From: Terriglobia bacterium
GTDB lineage: Bacteria; Acidobacteriota; Terriglobia; Bryobacterales; Bryobacteraceae
NCBI GenBank assembly: GCA_021325235.1
Contig: JAJPHN010000010.1
Location: 54,301-118,300, forward strand
Direction: 5' to 3'
DNA: 64,000 nt
Positions 7,623 to 15,977 of the stretch are shown here, in pieces (the stretch's first letter is position 1; every line of letters begins with the position of its first letter). A program made the position numbers and the translations under genes. The notes beneath the pieces were generated by a model. The model was not told the DNA's origin. It did not search any database and saw only the letters and a list, made by a program, of their open reading frames with translations.

Positions 7623-8356
7623 GCCAGCGCCCCTACCGCTGCCAGCTGCGCGCTTTCCTCGGAAAAGAGTTCGCCCTGCGCGGCGGCCCGCGTAAGATAA
7701 CCGGTCCAATGCGTGCGAGTGCAGTTCGCGCGCACCGGTTCAAAACTGAAGCGATGCATCAGCGTCGGGCCATGCTCGCGCAGCGCGCGCTTGTGATCCG
7801 GCGTCGAATAGCCCTTGTTGGCCGCGAGATTGTATTGCGGGAAGATTTCGGCCCATTGCGCGATAATCGCGTCGCGGTGCTCTTTGGCAAGAATCGAAGC
7901 CGCCGCAATCGCACGGCAGCGCGCATCGCCATCGATCAGCGCCATCTGCACAATCGGCAGGTCGAGTTTCAGCGCATCGATGAGCAGATAATCGGGCTGA
8001 ATGGGAAGAGCCTCGACGGCGCGCCGCATCGCCAGCCGTGACGCCTGGTAAATATTCAACTGATCGATCTCGTAAACATCCGCCGCCCCGACCGCGAAGG
8101 CAATCGAGCGCGCTCGAATGTGCCGTGCCAGCCGCGCGCGTTCCGCGGCCTCCACGATCTTGCTGTCTCGAACGTACTTGATTGGCTTATCCGGATCGAG
8201 AATGACAGCCGCAGCCACCACCGGGCCAAACAAACAGCCTCGGCCCACTTCGTCTACTCCGGCGATGCGAGTGAACCCGAGTTCCCGCGCGCGCCGCTCG
8301 AAGCTGGTGACGCAGCGGATGGAAGGAGATGTCTTCGGCTTGGCCCCCGCGCCCAC
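7619..8356 (-). CDS. rnhB: Ribonuclease HII
   Basis: A 245-residue cytoplasmic enzyme that cleaves the RNA strand of RNA-DNA hybrids and nicks at misincorporated ribonucleotides. The catalytic acidic residues lie in G-V-D-E-V-G-R-G near residue 34 (Asp-Glu), in the Y-L-L-I-D-A block near 128, and in the segment leading to S-I-L-A-K-E-H-R-D near 155. The product ends with an extension of roughly 25 residues beyond the usual core. It follows rplS by 23 bases, and its stop overlaps the next start. Confidence 0.95.
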   Translation of the reverse strand: MGAGAKPKTSPSIRCVTSFERRARELGFTRIAGVDEVGRGCLFGPVVAAAVILDPDKPIKYVRDSKIVEAAERARLARHIRARSIAFAVGAADVYEIDQLNIYQASRLAMRRAVEALPIQPDYLLIDALKLDLPIVQMALIDGDARCRAIAAASILAKEHRDAIIAQWAEIFPQYNLAANKGYSTPDHKRALREHGPTLMHRFSFEPVRANCTRTHWTGYLTRAAAQGELFSEESAQLAAVGALA

Positions 8357-8379
8357 AGTGAAACAGCTTGTCGAGAAAC

Positions 8380-8730
8380 TTAGACGCGCTCCCGCAACCG
8401 TGCCGCTTTGCCCTTCAGCCCGCGCAAGTAATACAGCTTGGCGCGGCGCACGCGTCCCGTGCGCACCAGATCGATATGGTCGATCACCGGCGCATGTACC
8501 GGGAAGATGCGCTCCACGCCCTGGCCGAAGCTGACCTTGCGCACCGTAATGGTCTCGCCCATACCGGTGTTCTTGCGCGCAATCACGGTGCCTTCGAAAG
8601 CCTGCAAACGCTCCTTGTCGCCTTCCTTAATCTTCACGTGCACGCGGATCGTGTCGCCCGGACGAAACTCCGGATGCGCCTTGGCGCGCTGATGCTTGCT
8701 GATGAACTTCGAAACAAGTGCGTTCTGCAT
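8380..8730 (-). CDS. rplS: 50S ribosomal protein L19
   Basis: A 116-residue protein of the large subunit, at the 30S-50S interface. The typical blocks are all present: [16 protein letters not shown] near residue 22, [26 protein letters not shown], and R-R-A-K-L-Y-Y-L-R near the end. The length is normal. It starts one base after the trmD stop, the usual order rimM-trmD-rplS. Confidence 0.98.
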   Translation of the reverse strand: MQNALVSKFISKHQRAKAHPEFRPGDTIRVHVKIKEGDKERLQAFEGTVIARKNTGMGETITVRKVSFGQGVERIFPVHAPVIDHIDLVRTGRVRRAKLYYLRGLKGKAARLRERV

Positions 8731-8731
8731 A

Positions 8732-9430
8732 TTAGCTCTGAATATCGCCCACTAAGTCCGGCCGCAGCCGGAGCGTTTTCTCTCGCGCGGCAGCCCGGCG
8801 CCAGCGCTTGATCTCCTCATGATTTCCGCCCAGCAGCACCTCGGGCACTCGCCAGCCGCGAAACTCCGCCGGCCGTGTGTACTGCGGACAATCCAACACA
8901 AACTCATCCTCTCCGCTGAAACTCTCGTTCCGCGAAGAATCTTCATTGCCAAGCACGCCCGGTGTCAGACGGCTCACGACATCCACCACCATCGCCGCCG
9001 CCAGTTCACCGCCCGACAGCACGAAATCTCCGACCGAAAGCTCTTCATCCGCCAGATGCTCGGCCACGCGCTCATCCACGCCTTCGTACCGGCCGCAGAT
9101 CAGCACGATCCGCTCGATCGCCGCATACTCGCGCGCGACGTTCTGATCGAAACGCCGGCCCTGCGCCGAGAGTAAAACCACTCGCGTACCCGGACCGCGC
9201 TCCGGTGCGATCGCCTCCACCGCCGCAAACAACGGCTCCGGCTTGAGCAGCATCCCTTCCCCGCCGCCAAACGGCCGGTCGTCTACAGTCCGATGACGAT
9301 CGTATGTCCAGTTTCGCAGATCGTGAACCTGAATATTCACCAATCCGCGATTCCGCGCCCGCGCCACCACCCCATGCGCCAGCGGCGACGCGAAAAAATC
9401 CGGAAAGATCGTGACGATATCGAACTTCAA
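8732..9430 (-). CDS. trmD: tRNA (guanine-37-N1)-methyltransferase
   Basis: Methylates G37 next to the anticodon of tRNAs that read CNN codons, using SAM, which prevents frameshifting. With a TTG start at 9430 the protein has 232 residues and begins [12 protein letters not shown], the conserved N-terminus. That TTG overlaps the rimM stop (TTGA). The frame stays open to 9628, but the extra residues are rimM read out of frame. The SPOUT trefoil-knot motifs are intact: [21 protein letters not shown] and R-L-T-P-G-V-L-G-N. Confidence 0.95.
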   Translation of the reverse strand: MKFDIVTIFPDFFASPLAHGVVARARNRGLVNIQVHDLRNWTYDRHRTVDDRPFGGGEGMLLKPEPLFAAVEAIAPERGPGTRVVLLSAQGRRFDQNVAREYAAIERIVLICGRYEGVDERVAEHLADEELSVGDFVLSGGELAAAMVVDVVSRLTPGVLGNEDSSRNESFSGEDEFVLDCPQYTRPAEFRGWRVPEVLLGGNHEEIKRWRRAAAREKTLRLRPDLVGDIQS

Positions 9431-9948
9431 AGGTCCAGCAACCCTTCCGGCAAGTTCGCCCGGATCACCCGCTCGCCTAAATCCACCCGGCACTCGGACG
9501 CCACAAACGGAATCAGCCGCGTCTCTTCGCCCAACCGTACTTCCATCAGCGGCGCCGCCCCGCCATATTGCTGCCAGCCTTCGACAACGCCGATTTCCGC
9601 CTCGTCTCCGGCGTTCACCACCCGGCACCCGATCAGATCGGACCGGAAAAACTCACCCTCGCCGAGCCGCGCCCGGTCTTCGAAACGAACCCATAGGTCC
9701 GCGCCTCGGAATCGCTCGGCCGCCTCGATCGAATCGACCCCGGCCAGCTTCAACACCCAGTCCCCTTTGTGCGGCCAGGCTCTTTCCACCGCGACCGCGA
9801 TATCCGTGCCGTCTTTCAATCGCGCCCTGGCATCGCGCAATCGCTCAAAGCGATCCGTCACGTCCGTCTGCGATCGCGCTACCAGTTCGCCGCGCAATCC
9901 ACGCGGGCGCAGTATTTCGGCAACAACTACTCGCTCCGGCGGCGTCAC
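9427..9948 (-). CDS. rimM: 16S rRNA processing protein RimM
   Basis: A 173-residue 30S maturation factor that binds ribosomal protein S19. The N-terminal RimM domain begins V-V-V-A-E-I-L-R-P-R-G-L-R-G-E-L, and a C-terminal PRC barrel follows (D-L-I-G-C-R-V-V near 104, R-L-I-P-F-V near 145, then V-D-L-G-E-R-V-I). The start is a GTG at 9948 that lies inside a 26-bp tandem repeat and has no good ribosome binding site, so translation probably depends on coupling from upstream. Confidence 0.93.
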   Translation of the reverse strand: MTPPERVVVAEILRPRGLRGELVARSQTDVTDRFERLRDARARLKDGTDIAVAVERAWPHKGDWVLKLAGVDSIEAAERFRGADLWVRFEDRARLGEGEFFRSDLIGCRVVNAGDEAEIGVVEGWQQYGGAAPLMEVRLGEETRLIPFVASECRVDLGERVIRANLPEGLLDL

Positions 9949-10013
9949 CGCTCACTTATTCCCGGCGGCGTCACCGCCCACTCATTCCCGGCGGCGTCAC
10001 CGCTCACCTATTC
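9936..10013 (-). repeat. Three tandem 26-bp repeats carrying overlapping GTGA start/stop junctions before rimM
   Basis: Three near-identical 26-base units lie at 9936-9961, 9962-9987 and 9988-10013. The first holds the rimM GTG and the last holds the khpA stop TAG. Each unit carries the same GTG-ACG-CCG-CCG start. Because 26 is not a multiple of three, the GTG at 10000 opens a 9-codon frame (M-T-P-P-G-M-S-G-R) whose TGA overlaps the GTG at 9974. That in turn opens M-T-P-P-G-I-S-E-R, whose TGA overlaps the rimM GTG. The mini-ORFs are seen in the sequence; their translation is inferred. Confidence 0.8.
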
Positions 10014-10256
10014 AAGGATCTCGAGTGAAAAGCGCCGGTTCAGCTTGGTCCCCACCGCCCCCAGCAGCGTCCGGATCGAGCGCGCCGTGCGACCCTGTTT
10101 CCCGATCACTTTGCCCAGATCGCTGCCCGCCACGCGCAATTCAAAAACCGTCGCGTGCTCGCCGGCCACTTCATTCACCGACACATCGTCCGGCGTATCG
10201 ACCAATGCCTTGGCGATATCTTCCACCAGCGTCTTAACGCCGTTACTCTCACTCAT
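10008..10256 (-). CDS. khpA: KH-domain RNA-binding protein KhpA
   Basis: An 82-residue single KH domain of the small KhpA (YlqC) family, which binds RNA and in other bacteria pairs with KhpB/Jag in controlling cell division and envelope growth. The RNA-binding loop is K-V-I-G-K-Q-G-R-T, with the G-x-x-G motif as G-K-Q-G, followed by A-R-S-I-R-T-L-L. It lies between rpsP and rimM, the common position. Its stop is in the third unit of the 26-bp repeat. Confidence 0.92.
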   Translation of the reverse strand: MSESNGVKTLVEDIAKALVDTPDDVSVNEVAGEHATVFELRVAGSDLGKVIGKQGRTARSIRTLLGAVGTKLNRRFSLEILE

Positions 10257-10296
10257 GTTCTTTTCCCAAATCGCGCCGCCGGAAACGGCGACGGCG

Positions 10297-10554
10297 TCAG
10301 GCCGTAGCAGGTGCGTTTTCGGCCGGAGCGGTCTTCAGCAGCCGCGCCACCGTATCCGATGGCTGCGCGCCGTTCTTGATCCAATGCTCGATGCGCTCGC
10401 GATTGAGCTCCAGCTGCGCCGGCTTCGCGATCGGATTGTAATGCCCCACCACTTCCACCGACCGGCTGTTCCGCGCCCGTTCCTTTTCAATCACGACCAC
10501 ACGATAGGTCGGTTTCTTTTTCGCGCCAAACCGCGCCAGACGAATTGCTAACAT
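10297..10554 (-). CDS. rpsP: 30S ribosomal protein S16
   Basis: An 85-residue ribosomal protein. The conserved start [19 protein letters not shown] is followed by [11 protein letters not shown] and [16 protein letters not shown], as expected. A short Ala-rich tail ends the protein. It is preceded by a purine-rich AGGA leader and lies between ffh and khpA in a standard operon order. Confidence 0.98.
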   Translation of the reverse strand: MLAIRLARFGAKKKPTYRVVVIEKERARNSRSVEVVGHYNPIAKPAQLELNRERIEHWIKNGAQPSDTVARLLKTAPAENAPATA

Positions 10555-10621
10555 CGTTTCTCTTTACTTTTCCTATTCTTACAAACTTTTTGCGGTCGCG
10601 CAGGGCGCTTTCGCCGCAGCC

Positions 10622-11986
10622 TCAGAACCCCGGCAGTCCCGGCAACCCGGGCAGCTTCATCTTGGACAACTTCTTGCCCAGCATCCCGGCCTGTCCCGTG
10701 AAGCTCTTCATCATTTTACGCGCCTGCGCATACTGTTTCAGCAAATTGTTCACGTCCTGCACCGACGTGCCGCTGCCCTTGGCGATCCGCCGCCGCCGCG
10801 AGCCGTTGATCAGCATATGGTTGCGGCGCTCTTTCGGCGTCATCGAATCAATAATCGCCACCACCCGCGAGACTTCCTTGTCATCGATCTTCGCGCCTTT
10901 GAGCTCTTTCAGCGGACCCATCTGCGGCATCATGTCGAGCAGCTTGCCCAGCGGCCCGAGTTTCTGCAGCTGCTTGATCTGATCGCGGAAATCTTCCAGA
11001 CTGAAATCGTCGCCGAGCAGCTTCTCCTGCATCTTCTCGGCCGTCTCCTGATCGATCGTCTCCTGCACTTTGTCGATCAGCGAGAGCACATCGCCCATGC
11101 CCAGAATGCGCGACGCTACCCGGTCCGGAAAGAACAGCTCGAGCGCGTCGGTCTTCTCGCCCACGCCCACAAACTTCAGCGGCTGCCCTGTAATGGAGCG
11201 AATCGAGAGCGCCGCGCCGCCCCGCGCATCGCCGTCCATCTTGGTCAGGATCACGCCCGTGATCCCGAGCCGCTTATGAAACTCGTCGGCCGACCGCACC
11301 GCGTCCTGCCCCGTCATGGCATCCGCCACAAACAGAATCTCGGTCGGATTCAGCGCTTCTTTCAGCTCATGCAGCTCCGTCATCAGCTGCTCATCAATAT
11401 GCTGCCGCCCGGCCGTGTCCACCAGCAACACGTCGCGTCCCGACTGCATCGCTTCCCGCCGCGCCGACCGCGCCAGTTCCAGCGGCTTGGTCTCTTCCGG
11501 CGTGCCTTCGTAAATCGGCGTCGCGACGTTCTTCGCCAGAATGCTCAGCTGATGCCGCGCCGCCGGGCGATACACGTCCACGCTGACCAGTTGCGGACGG
11601 TTCCCTTCCTTTGTTAAGAACCGCGCCAGCTTGGCCGTCGACGTCGTCTTACCCGAACCCTGCAGCCCAACGATCAGCACCACCGTCGGCGGCTCATTCG
11701 CAAACCGCAGCCGCGAAGGATGCGTCCCGAGCATCTTCACCAGCTCGTCCCGCACGATCTTGACGACCTGCTGACCCGGCGAAAGCGCCGTCAGCACCTC
11801 TTCGCCCAATGCTTTCACTTTTACGTCTTCAATGAACTGCTTGACGACTTTAAAGTGAACATCAGCCTCCAGCAGCGCCACCCGGATCTCGCGCAGAGCT
11901 TCTTCCATATTGGCGGCCGTGAGCTTGCCTTCGCCGCGCAGATTTTTGAAGACGCGCTGGAGCTTATCGGAGAGACTATCGAACAT
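10622..11986 (-). CDS. ffh: Signal recognition particle protein Ffh (SRP54)
   Basis: A 454-residue GTPase that binds 4.5S RNA and hydrophobic signal sequences and delivers ribosomes to FtsY at the membrane. Domain order: N-domain helices (1-85), G-domain with G-L-Q-G-S-G-K-T-T (P-loop, near 108), D-V-Y-R-P-A-A, D-T-A-G-R (near 190) and T-K-M-D-G-D-A-R-G-G (near 250). The methionine-rich M-domain comes last, ending in a G-x-x-G-L-P-G-type tail (L-P-G-L-P-G-L-P-G-F). It is the first gene of the ffh-to-rnhB operon. Confidence 0.98.
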   Translation of the reverse strand: MFDSLSDKLQRVFKNLRGEGKLTAANMEEALREIRVALLEADVHFKVVKQFIEDVKVKALGEEVLTALSPGQQVVKIVRDELVKMLGTHPSRLRFANEPPTVVLIVGLQGSGKTTSTAKLARFLTKEGNRPQLVSVDVYRPAARHQLSILAKNVATPIYEGTPEETKPLELARSARREAMQSGRDVLLVDTAGRQHIDEQLMTELHELKEALNPTEILFVADAMTGQDAVRSADEFHKRLGITGVILTKMDGDARGGAALSIRSITGQPLKFVGVGEKTDALELFFPDRVASRILGMGDVLSLIDKVQETIDQETAEKMQEKLLGDDFSLEDFRDQIKQLQKLGPLGKLLDMMPQMGPLKELKGAKIDDKEVSRVVAIIDSMTPKERRNHMLINGSRRRRIAKGSGTSVQDVNNLLKQYAQARKMMKSFTGQAGMLGKKLSKMKLPGLPGLPGF

Positions 11987-12046
11987 GATTCGGGGACTGC
12001 CGCAGGAATTGCAGCAGCTACCATCATAGCAGCGCCGAACACCAAA

Positions 12047-12072
12047 ACCGACCCGCGACCGGAGGGAGCGGT
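12047..12072. repeat. REP-like element, copy 1
   Basis: A 26-base element of the form ACCG-A-CCCGCGACC-..-GGGAGCGGT whose ends (ACCG and CGGT) can pair. It is nearly identical to copies at 12609-12634 and 13490-13515, all in the same orientation. It ends 5 bases before the first codon of the transposase homology, as expected of a REP/RAYT unit. Confidence 0.7.
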
Positions 12073-12155
12073 CACCAATAACCTATTTCACCTTCGCCTG
12101 TTACGGCTCTCACTTACACGGTCACGAGTCCGGCTCCGTCGATCGACACCACAAT

Positions 12156-12566
12156 TTGCCTGCCAGCCCGACCCTCGAACCCGACGCGAAGCCAGTATCC
12201 GCCGAGCGGAAACAAATGGACCAACCCCCGTATGTGATGGATCACAGGCGACGGCAGCTCGTTCTCGCCGCCATCGAGGAGCGCTGCCTCGAGCGCGATT
12301 GGAATCTGCTGGCCGCCCACGTGCGAACCACGCACGTGCATATTGTCGTGACAGCGGACATCCGCCCCGAGAGAATCATGAACGATCTCAAATCCTATTC
12401 GAGCCGCCTGCTGAACCACAACCGCCTCGACCACCCGGACCGAAAGCGCTGGACCAGGCATGGCAGCACCCGCTGGCTGTGGAAAGATGAGGACATTTCC
12501 GCTGCCATTCGTTACGTAGTGCACGAGCAGGGCGATCCCATGGCAGTATTCGAAGCGGAAAAATGA
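12156..12566 (+). CDS. REP-associated tyrosine transposase (RAYT, Y1/HUH family)
   Basis: The frame has 136 residues from the TTG at 12156. The HUH motif is T-H-V-H-I-V-V near residue 60, and the likely catalytic Tyr is in L-K-S-Y-S-S-R-L near 79. The family signature D-I-S-A-A-I-R-Y-V-V-x-E-Q-G-D-P lies near the end. RAYTs are domesticated single-strand transposases linked to REP palindromes. Homology to the family N-terminus (Y-F-T-F-A-C-Y-G, then H-G-H-E-x-G-S-V-D-R) continues upstream to about 12078, yet there is no ATG, GTG or TTG between the stop at 12027 and 12156. Either an unusual start is used or the gene has lost its start. REP copies flank it. Confidence 0.7.
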   Translation: MPASPTLEPDAKPVSAERKQMDQPPYVMDHRRRQLVLAAIEERCLERDWNLLAAHVRTTHVHIVVTADIRPERIMNDLKSYSSRLLNHNRLDHPDRKRWTRHGSTRWLWKDEDISAAIRYVVHEQGDPMAVFEAEK

Positions 12567-12570
12567 TCAT

Positions 12571-12634
12571 CAACCCGCGACCCAATATAACCGACCCGCG
12601 ACATCAAAACCGAGCCGCGACCAAAGGGAGCGGT
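12571..12634. repeat. REP-like element, copy 2, with two partial units
   Basis: A full 26-base copy lies at 12609-12634, preceded by half-units at about 12571-12583 and 12590-12602 that keep only the CCCGCGAC part. The cluster starts 4 bases after the RAYT stop. The rest of the gap to 12769 shows nothing clear. Confidence 0.65.
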
Positions 12635-12769
12635 TAAACCCACGTATTAGCCGTTCACAAACCCAAAAAATTTCCTTCCCACTCCCAACCCTCCTATACC
12701 CAGCATCTTACAGCCTCTGTATTTCCGCTCACAGTTCGTTTTCCGCCCTCGACATGCTATCTCCGTGGC

Positions 12770-13459
12770 ATGTCGACTCCCGCCCAAATCGCCGCGAACC
12801 GCGCGAATTCCCAGCTCTCCACCGGTCCCAAAACCCCCGAGGGCAAAGCCAAAATCTCCCACAACGCTGTCAAAAATGCGTTAACCGGCGCCACCGTCCT
12901 GCTACCGGCCGATGACGCCGCTCTCTACGAACAGCACTGCGCCAATACCTTCACCATCTGGGCTCCCGAAAACCACCGCGAGAAGCTCCTGGTCCAATCC
13001 ATCGCCGATACCGAATGGAGATTACAACGCATCCCCATGCTCGTCGCCGGCGTCTACGCACTCGCCCGCCTCACCCACGCCAACCTCTTCGCTGACGAAC
13101 CCGAATCGATCCGCCACGTTCTCCTCGAAACCTACATCACCCAAACCTACGCCCGCGACCTGCGCAACCTGAGCCTGCAGGAATCCCGCCTCACCCGCTA
13201 CCGCGATAAATCCATCGCCGAGCTCAAGGAAATCCAGGCCGAACGCGAGCAGCGCCGCAAAGCCCACGAAAATCGTCTCCACGAAGCCGCCCGCATCTAC
13301 AACTGCTACGTCGAGCAGAACCGCGACCAAACCTACGACCCCGTCAAACTTGGCTTTGAATTTTCAATCGAAGAAATTAAGCAAAAAGCCGACAAACTCC
13401 CGAAAAGCATCCTCCAGCAAAACATCGAAAAACACCGCCGCGAACAAAACGCCGCCTGA
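12770..13459 (+). CDS. Uncharacterised acidobacterial family protein (N-S-Q-L-S-T-G-P type)
   Basis: A 229-residue hydrophilic protein starting M-S-T-P-A-Q-I-A-A-N-R-A-N and then N-S-Q-L-S-T-G-P-K-T-P-E-G-K, an N-terminal motif shared by a multi-copy family of unknown function in Acidobacteriota and relatives. The middle and C-terminus are helical and highly charged (E-L-K-E-I-Q-A-E-R-E-Q-R-R-K, then G-F-E-F-S-I-E-E-I), suggesting coiled coil. No enzymatic motif is visible. It sits between REP copies 2 and 3. A second family member is cut by the right edge of the window (63785-64000). Function is not known. Confidence 0.7.
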   Translation: MSTPAQIAANRANSQLSTGPKTPEGKAKISHNAVKNALTGATVLLPADDAALYEQHCANTFTIWAPENHREKLLVQSIADTEWRLQRIPMLVAGVYALARLTHANLFADEPESIRHVLLETYITQTYARDLRNLSLQESRLTRYRDKSIAELKEIQAEREQRRKAHENRLHEAARIYNCYVEQNRDQTYDPVKLGFEFSIEEIKQKADKLPKSILQQNIEKHRREQNAA

Positions 13460-13489
13460 AAACGACCGGCGCACCAATCAACACCCGAA

Positions 13490-13515
13490 ACCGAGCCGCG
13501 ACCAGAGGGAGCGGT
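13490..13515. repeat. REP-like element, copy 3
   Basis: The third full 26-base copy of the REP-like element, differing from copy 2 at a single position. It lies between the 229-residue gene and the M28 peptidase gene, in the same orientation as the other copies. Confidence 0.7.
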
Positions 13516-13568
13516 GTGCCCACTCCGCTCATTTCCCGCTCGTCACTGGCAAGCGAAGATGAAATTTC

Positions 13569-15158
13569 ATGCGCAGAGTTATCGTTCTCGTCCCAATGCT
13601 GGCCGCCCTCCTCGCCGCCGCCGATACCAACTGGCAAGCCGCCGGACAAGCCTGGTGGCAGCAAGTCCAATACCTCGCCAGCGACGAACTCGAGGGCCGC
13701 AACGTTGGCTCCGCCGGCTACGAGAAAGCCGCCGCCTATGTCGCCCGGCAATTTGAGCAGGCTGGCCTCAAACCCGCCGGCAACCAAAACTATTTCCAAA
13801 ACGTAGCCTTCATCGAAACCTCGATCGATCCGGCCCATTCGCACCTGGCACTCGCCTGCGGCTCCGACCAGCGCGCCATCGATGTCCCCGGCGAGGCGGA
13901 GCTCGGGTATTCGCAGAATTCAGCACCGCATCTCAAAGCGCCGGTGGTGTTTGCCGGCTACGGCCTGGTCATTCCCGAGGCCCACTACGACGATCTCGCC
14001 GGGCTCCCTGTCAAAGGCGCAGTCGTTGCCTACCTCACGGGCGGTCCGCAAAGCATCGACGGCAATCTGCGCTCGCACTACTCCTCGACCGAAGAGCGCT
14101 GGAAGGCATTACGCGCGCGCGGCGCAGTCGGCACCATCGCCATCCCCGATCCGAAGACCATGGAAATTCCCTGGAGCCGCGGCATTCTCAGCTGGGGCAT
14201 GCCGCGCATGAGCCTCGCCGATCCCGCGCTTCAGACCAATGCCGGTCAGCTTTTCAGCGCCGCCTGGGATCCCGCGAAAGCCGGCGACCTGCTTACCGGG
14301 TCCGGGCATACATTCGCCGAGATCGTAGACGCCGCGCACGCCAACCAACCTCTGCCGCACTTCCCGCTCGCGTGCAGTGTGAACGCGGACGTCGCAATCA
14401 GCATCCGCACCGTCGATTCGAAGAACGTAGCCGGCGTGCTGCCGGGCACCGATCCGCAGCTCGCGCACGAATATGTCGTGATCTCGGCCCATCTCGATCA
14501 TCTCGGGGTCGGCAAGCCGGTGAATGGTGACGCCATCTACAACGGCGCCATGGACGACGCCTCGGGTATCGCCTCGCTCATCGAAATCGCAGAGTCGATT
14601 CACACGCAGCACCTTCAAACCAGGCGCTCGCTCCTGTTCCTGGCCGTAACCGGCGAAGAGAAAGGCGACCTCGGTTCCGCCTGGTTCGCCGCGCATCCAA
14701 CCGTTCACGGCCGCCTCGTGGCCGATCTCAATATGGATATGTTTCTGCCGCTCTTCCCGCTCCACTGGCTCGAAGTGCAGGGTCTGAATGAATCCACCTT
14801 GGGCGACGATATTCGTGCCGTCGCCGAGTCCGCCGGCGTCAAAGTGCAGGCCGACAAGGAACCGAACCGCAACCGCTTCATCCGCAGCGATCAGTACAGC
14901 TTCGTCCGGAAAGGTGTTCCCGCGCTCGCGTTCAAATTCGGCTATCTGCCCGGCGACCCGGAAGAGAAGATCTTCAAAGATTGGTACGCCACCCGCTATC
15001 ACGGCGTTAAGGACGACGTCAGTCAGCCGGTCGACTTAGCAGCCGCCGCGCAGTTCAATCACATACTCGAACAACTCACCCTGCGCGTCTCCAATGCCGA
15101 TGCCGCGCCGCAATGGAAACCGCAGAGCTTCTTTCGCCGCTTCGAGAAAACCGAGTAG
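13569..15158 (+). CDS. Secreted M28-family metallopeptidase with PA domain
   Basis: A 529-residue zinc aminopeptidase-type enzyme. A signal peptide (M-R-R-V-I-V-L-V-P-M-L-A-A-L-L-A-A-A) directs export. A PA-like insert follows (A-P-V-V-F-A-G-Y-G-L-V near residue 120). Zn ligands are visible in I-S-A-H-L-D-H-L-G (near 310), G-A-M-D-D-A-S-G-I-A, V-T-G-E-E-K-G (catalytic Glu pair), D-L-N-M-D-M, and Y-H-G-V-K-D-D near the end. Likely degrades peptides outside the cytoplasm. It stops 3 bases before prmA. Confidence 0.9.
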   Translation: MRRVIVLVPMLAALLAAADTNWQAAGQAWWQQVQYLASDELEGRNVGSAGYEKAAAYVARQFEQAGLKPAGNQNYFQNVAFIETSIDPAHSHLALACGSDQRAIDVPGEAELGYSQNSAPHLKAPVVFAGYGLVIPEAHYDDLAGLPVKGAVVAYLTGGPQSIDGNLRSHYSSTEERWKALRARGAVGTIAIPDPKTMEIPWSRGILSWGMPRMSLADPALQTNAGQLFSAAWDPAKAGDLLTGSGHTFAEIVDAAHANQPLPHFPLACSVNADVAISIRTVDSKNVAGVLPGTDPQLAHEYVVISAHLDHLGVGKPVNGDAIYNGAMDDASGIASLIEIAESIHTQHLQTRRSLLFLAVTGEEKGDLGSAWFAAHPTVHGRLVADLNMDMFLPLFPLHWLEVQGLNESTLGDDIRAVAESAGVKVQADKEPNRNRFIRSDQYSFVRKGVPALAFKFGYLPGDPEEKIFKDWYATRYHGVKDDVSQPVDLAAAAQFNHILEQLTLRVSNADAAPQWKPQSFFRRFEKTE

Positions 15159-15161
15159 CCC

Positions 15162-15977
15162 ATGTACTCGTTGCATCTGAACTGCGCGCCCGAGCAGGTC
15201 GACGATGTGAGTGCGGAGCTATGGGCGGCGAACACCTGCGGAATCCGCGAAGTCGATCTGCCGGACGGCCGCGTGGACCTGATCGCCGCCTTCGAGCGGA
15301 ACGATCTGCGCTCTGAGCTGATGCAAACCTTCGCTGCATTTGCCCCACAATGGACCGCCGAAGCCGATACCGATTGGGTGCTCGCGACCCGCAACGCCTG
15401 GCCCGGCCGAAGCGTGGGTGCGCGCTTCTTCCTCGCGCCGCCCTGGTGCGAAGAGGCAACGCCTGCGGGCCGCATGCGGCTCGTGCACAATCCGGGCCTC
15501 GCCTGCGGCACCGGCGAGCATCCCTGCACCCGCCTTGCTCTCGAAGCGCTCGAACGTTTCGTCACACCCTCCACTACCGTTGCCGATATCGGCACCGGCT
15601 CCGGCATTCTCGCCATCGCGGCGCTGCAGCTCGGCGCGCGTACAGTCGCCGCTGTCGATCTCGATGAAGCTGCGCTCCATCCGGCCCGCGAGAACTGCGC
15701 CTTAAACGAGCTCCATTGCGGGCTCGCCGTGGGGTTCGCCGTGGGATCCGCCAGTTGTCTGCGCGATCAATCCGCCGATCTCGTTGTGGCCAACATCAGC
15801 CCGAGCATCCTGCTCTCGCTCGCGGACGATCTGCTGCGCATCGCTCGTCCGGCAGCCCGGCTCATTCTCACCGGATTTCAGGAAGTCGAACTCGAAGTCG
15901 TCGCCAAGGTATTTCCGGCTGAACTCATCCTGCAGGAGGACGCATGGGTCTGTCTCATTTCGCGCGCTTCTTCGTAG
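15162..15977 (+). CDS. prmA: Ribosomal protein L11 methyltransferase
   Basis: A 271-residue SAM-dependent enzyme that trimethylates L11. The small N-terminal domain contains W-A-A-N-T-C-G-I-R-E, and the family hallmark N-P-G-L-A-C-G-T-G-E-H-P-C-T is near residue 108. Next come D-I-G-T-G-S-G-I-L-A-I-A (SAM loop, near 145), A-V-D-L-D, and V-V-A-N-I-S, which matches the N-I-L-type catalytic segment. Slightly shorter than the usual 290 or so residues. The last 23 bases overlap the 3' end of ligD on the other strand. Confidence 0.92.
   Translation: MYSLHLNCAPEQVDDVSAELWAANTCGIREVDLPDGRVDLIAAFERNDLRSELMQTFAAFAPQWTAEADTDWVLATRNAWPGRSVGARFFLAPPWCEEATPAGRMRLVHNPGLACGTGEHPCTRLALEALERFVTPSTTVADIGTGSGILAIAALQLGARTVAAVDLDEAALHPARENCALNELHCGLAVGFAVGSASCLRDQSADLVVANISPSILLSLADDLLRIARPAARLILTGFQEVELEVVAKVFPAELILQEDAWVCLISRASS

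Noticed and set aside
9936..10013. Possible short CRISPR array
   Set aside because: The 26-bp units are directly adjacent with no spacers.
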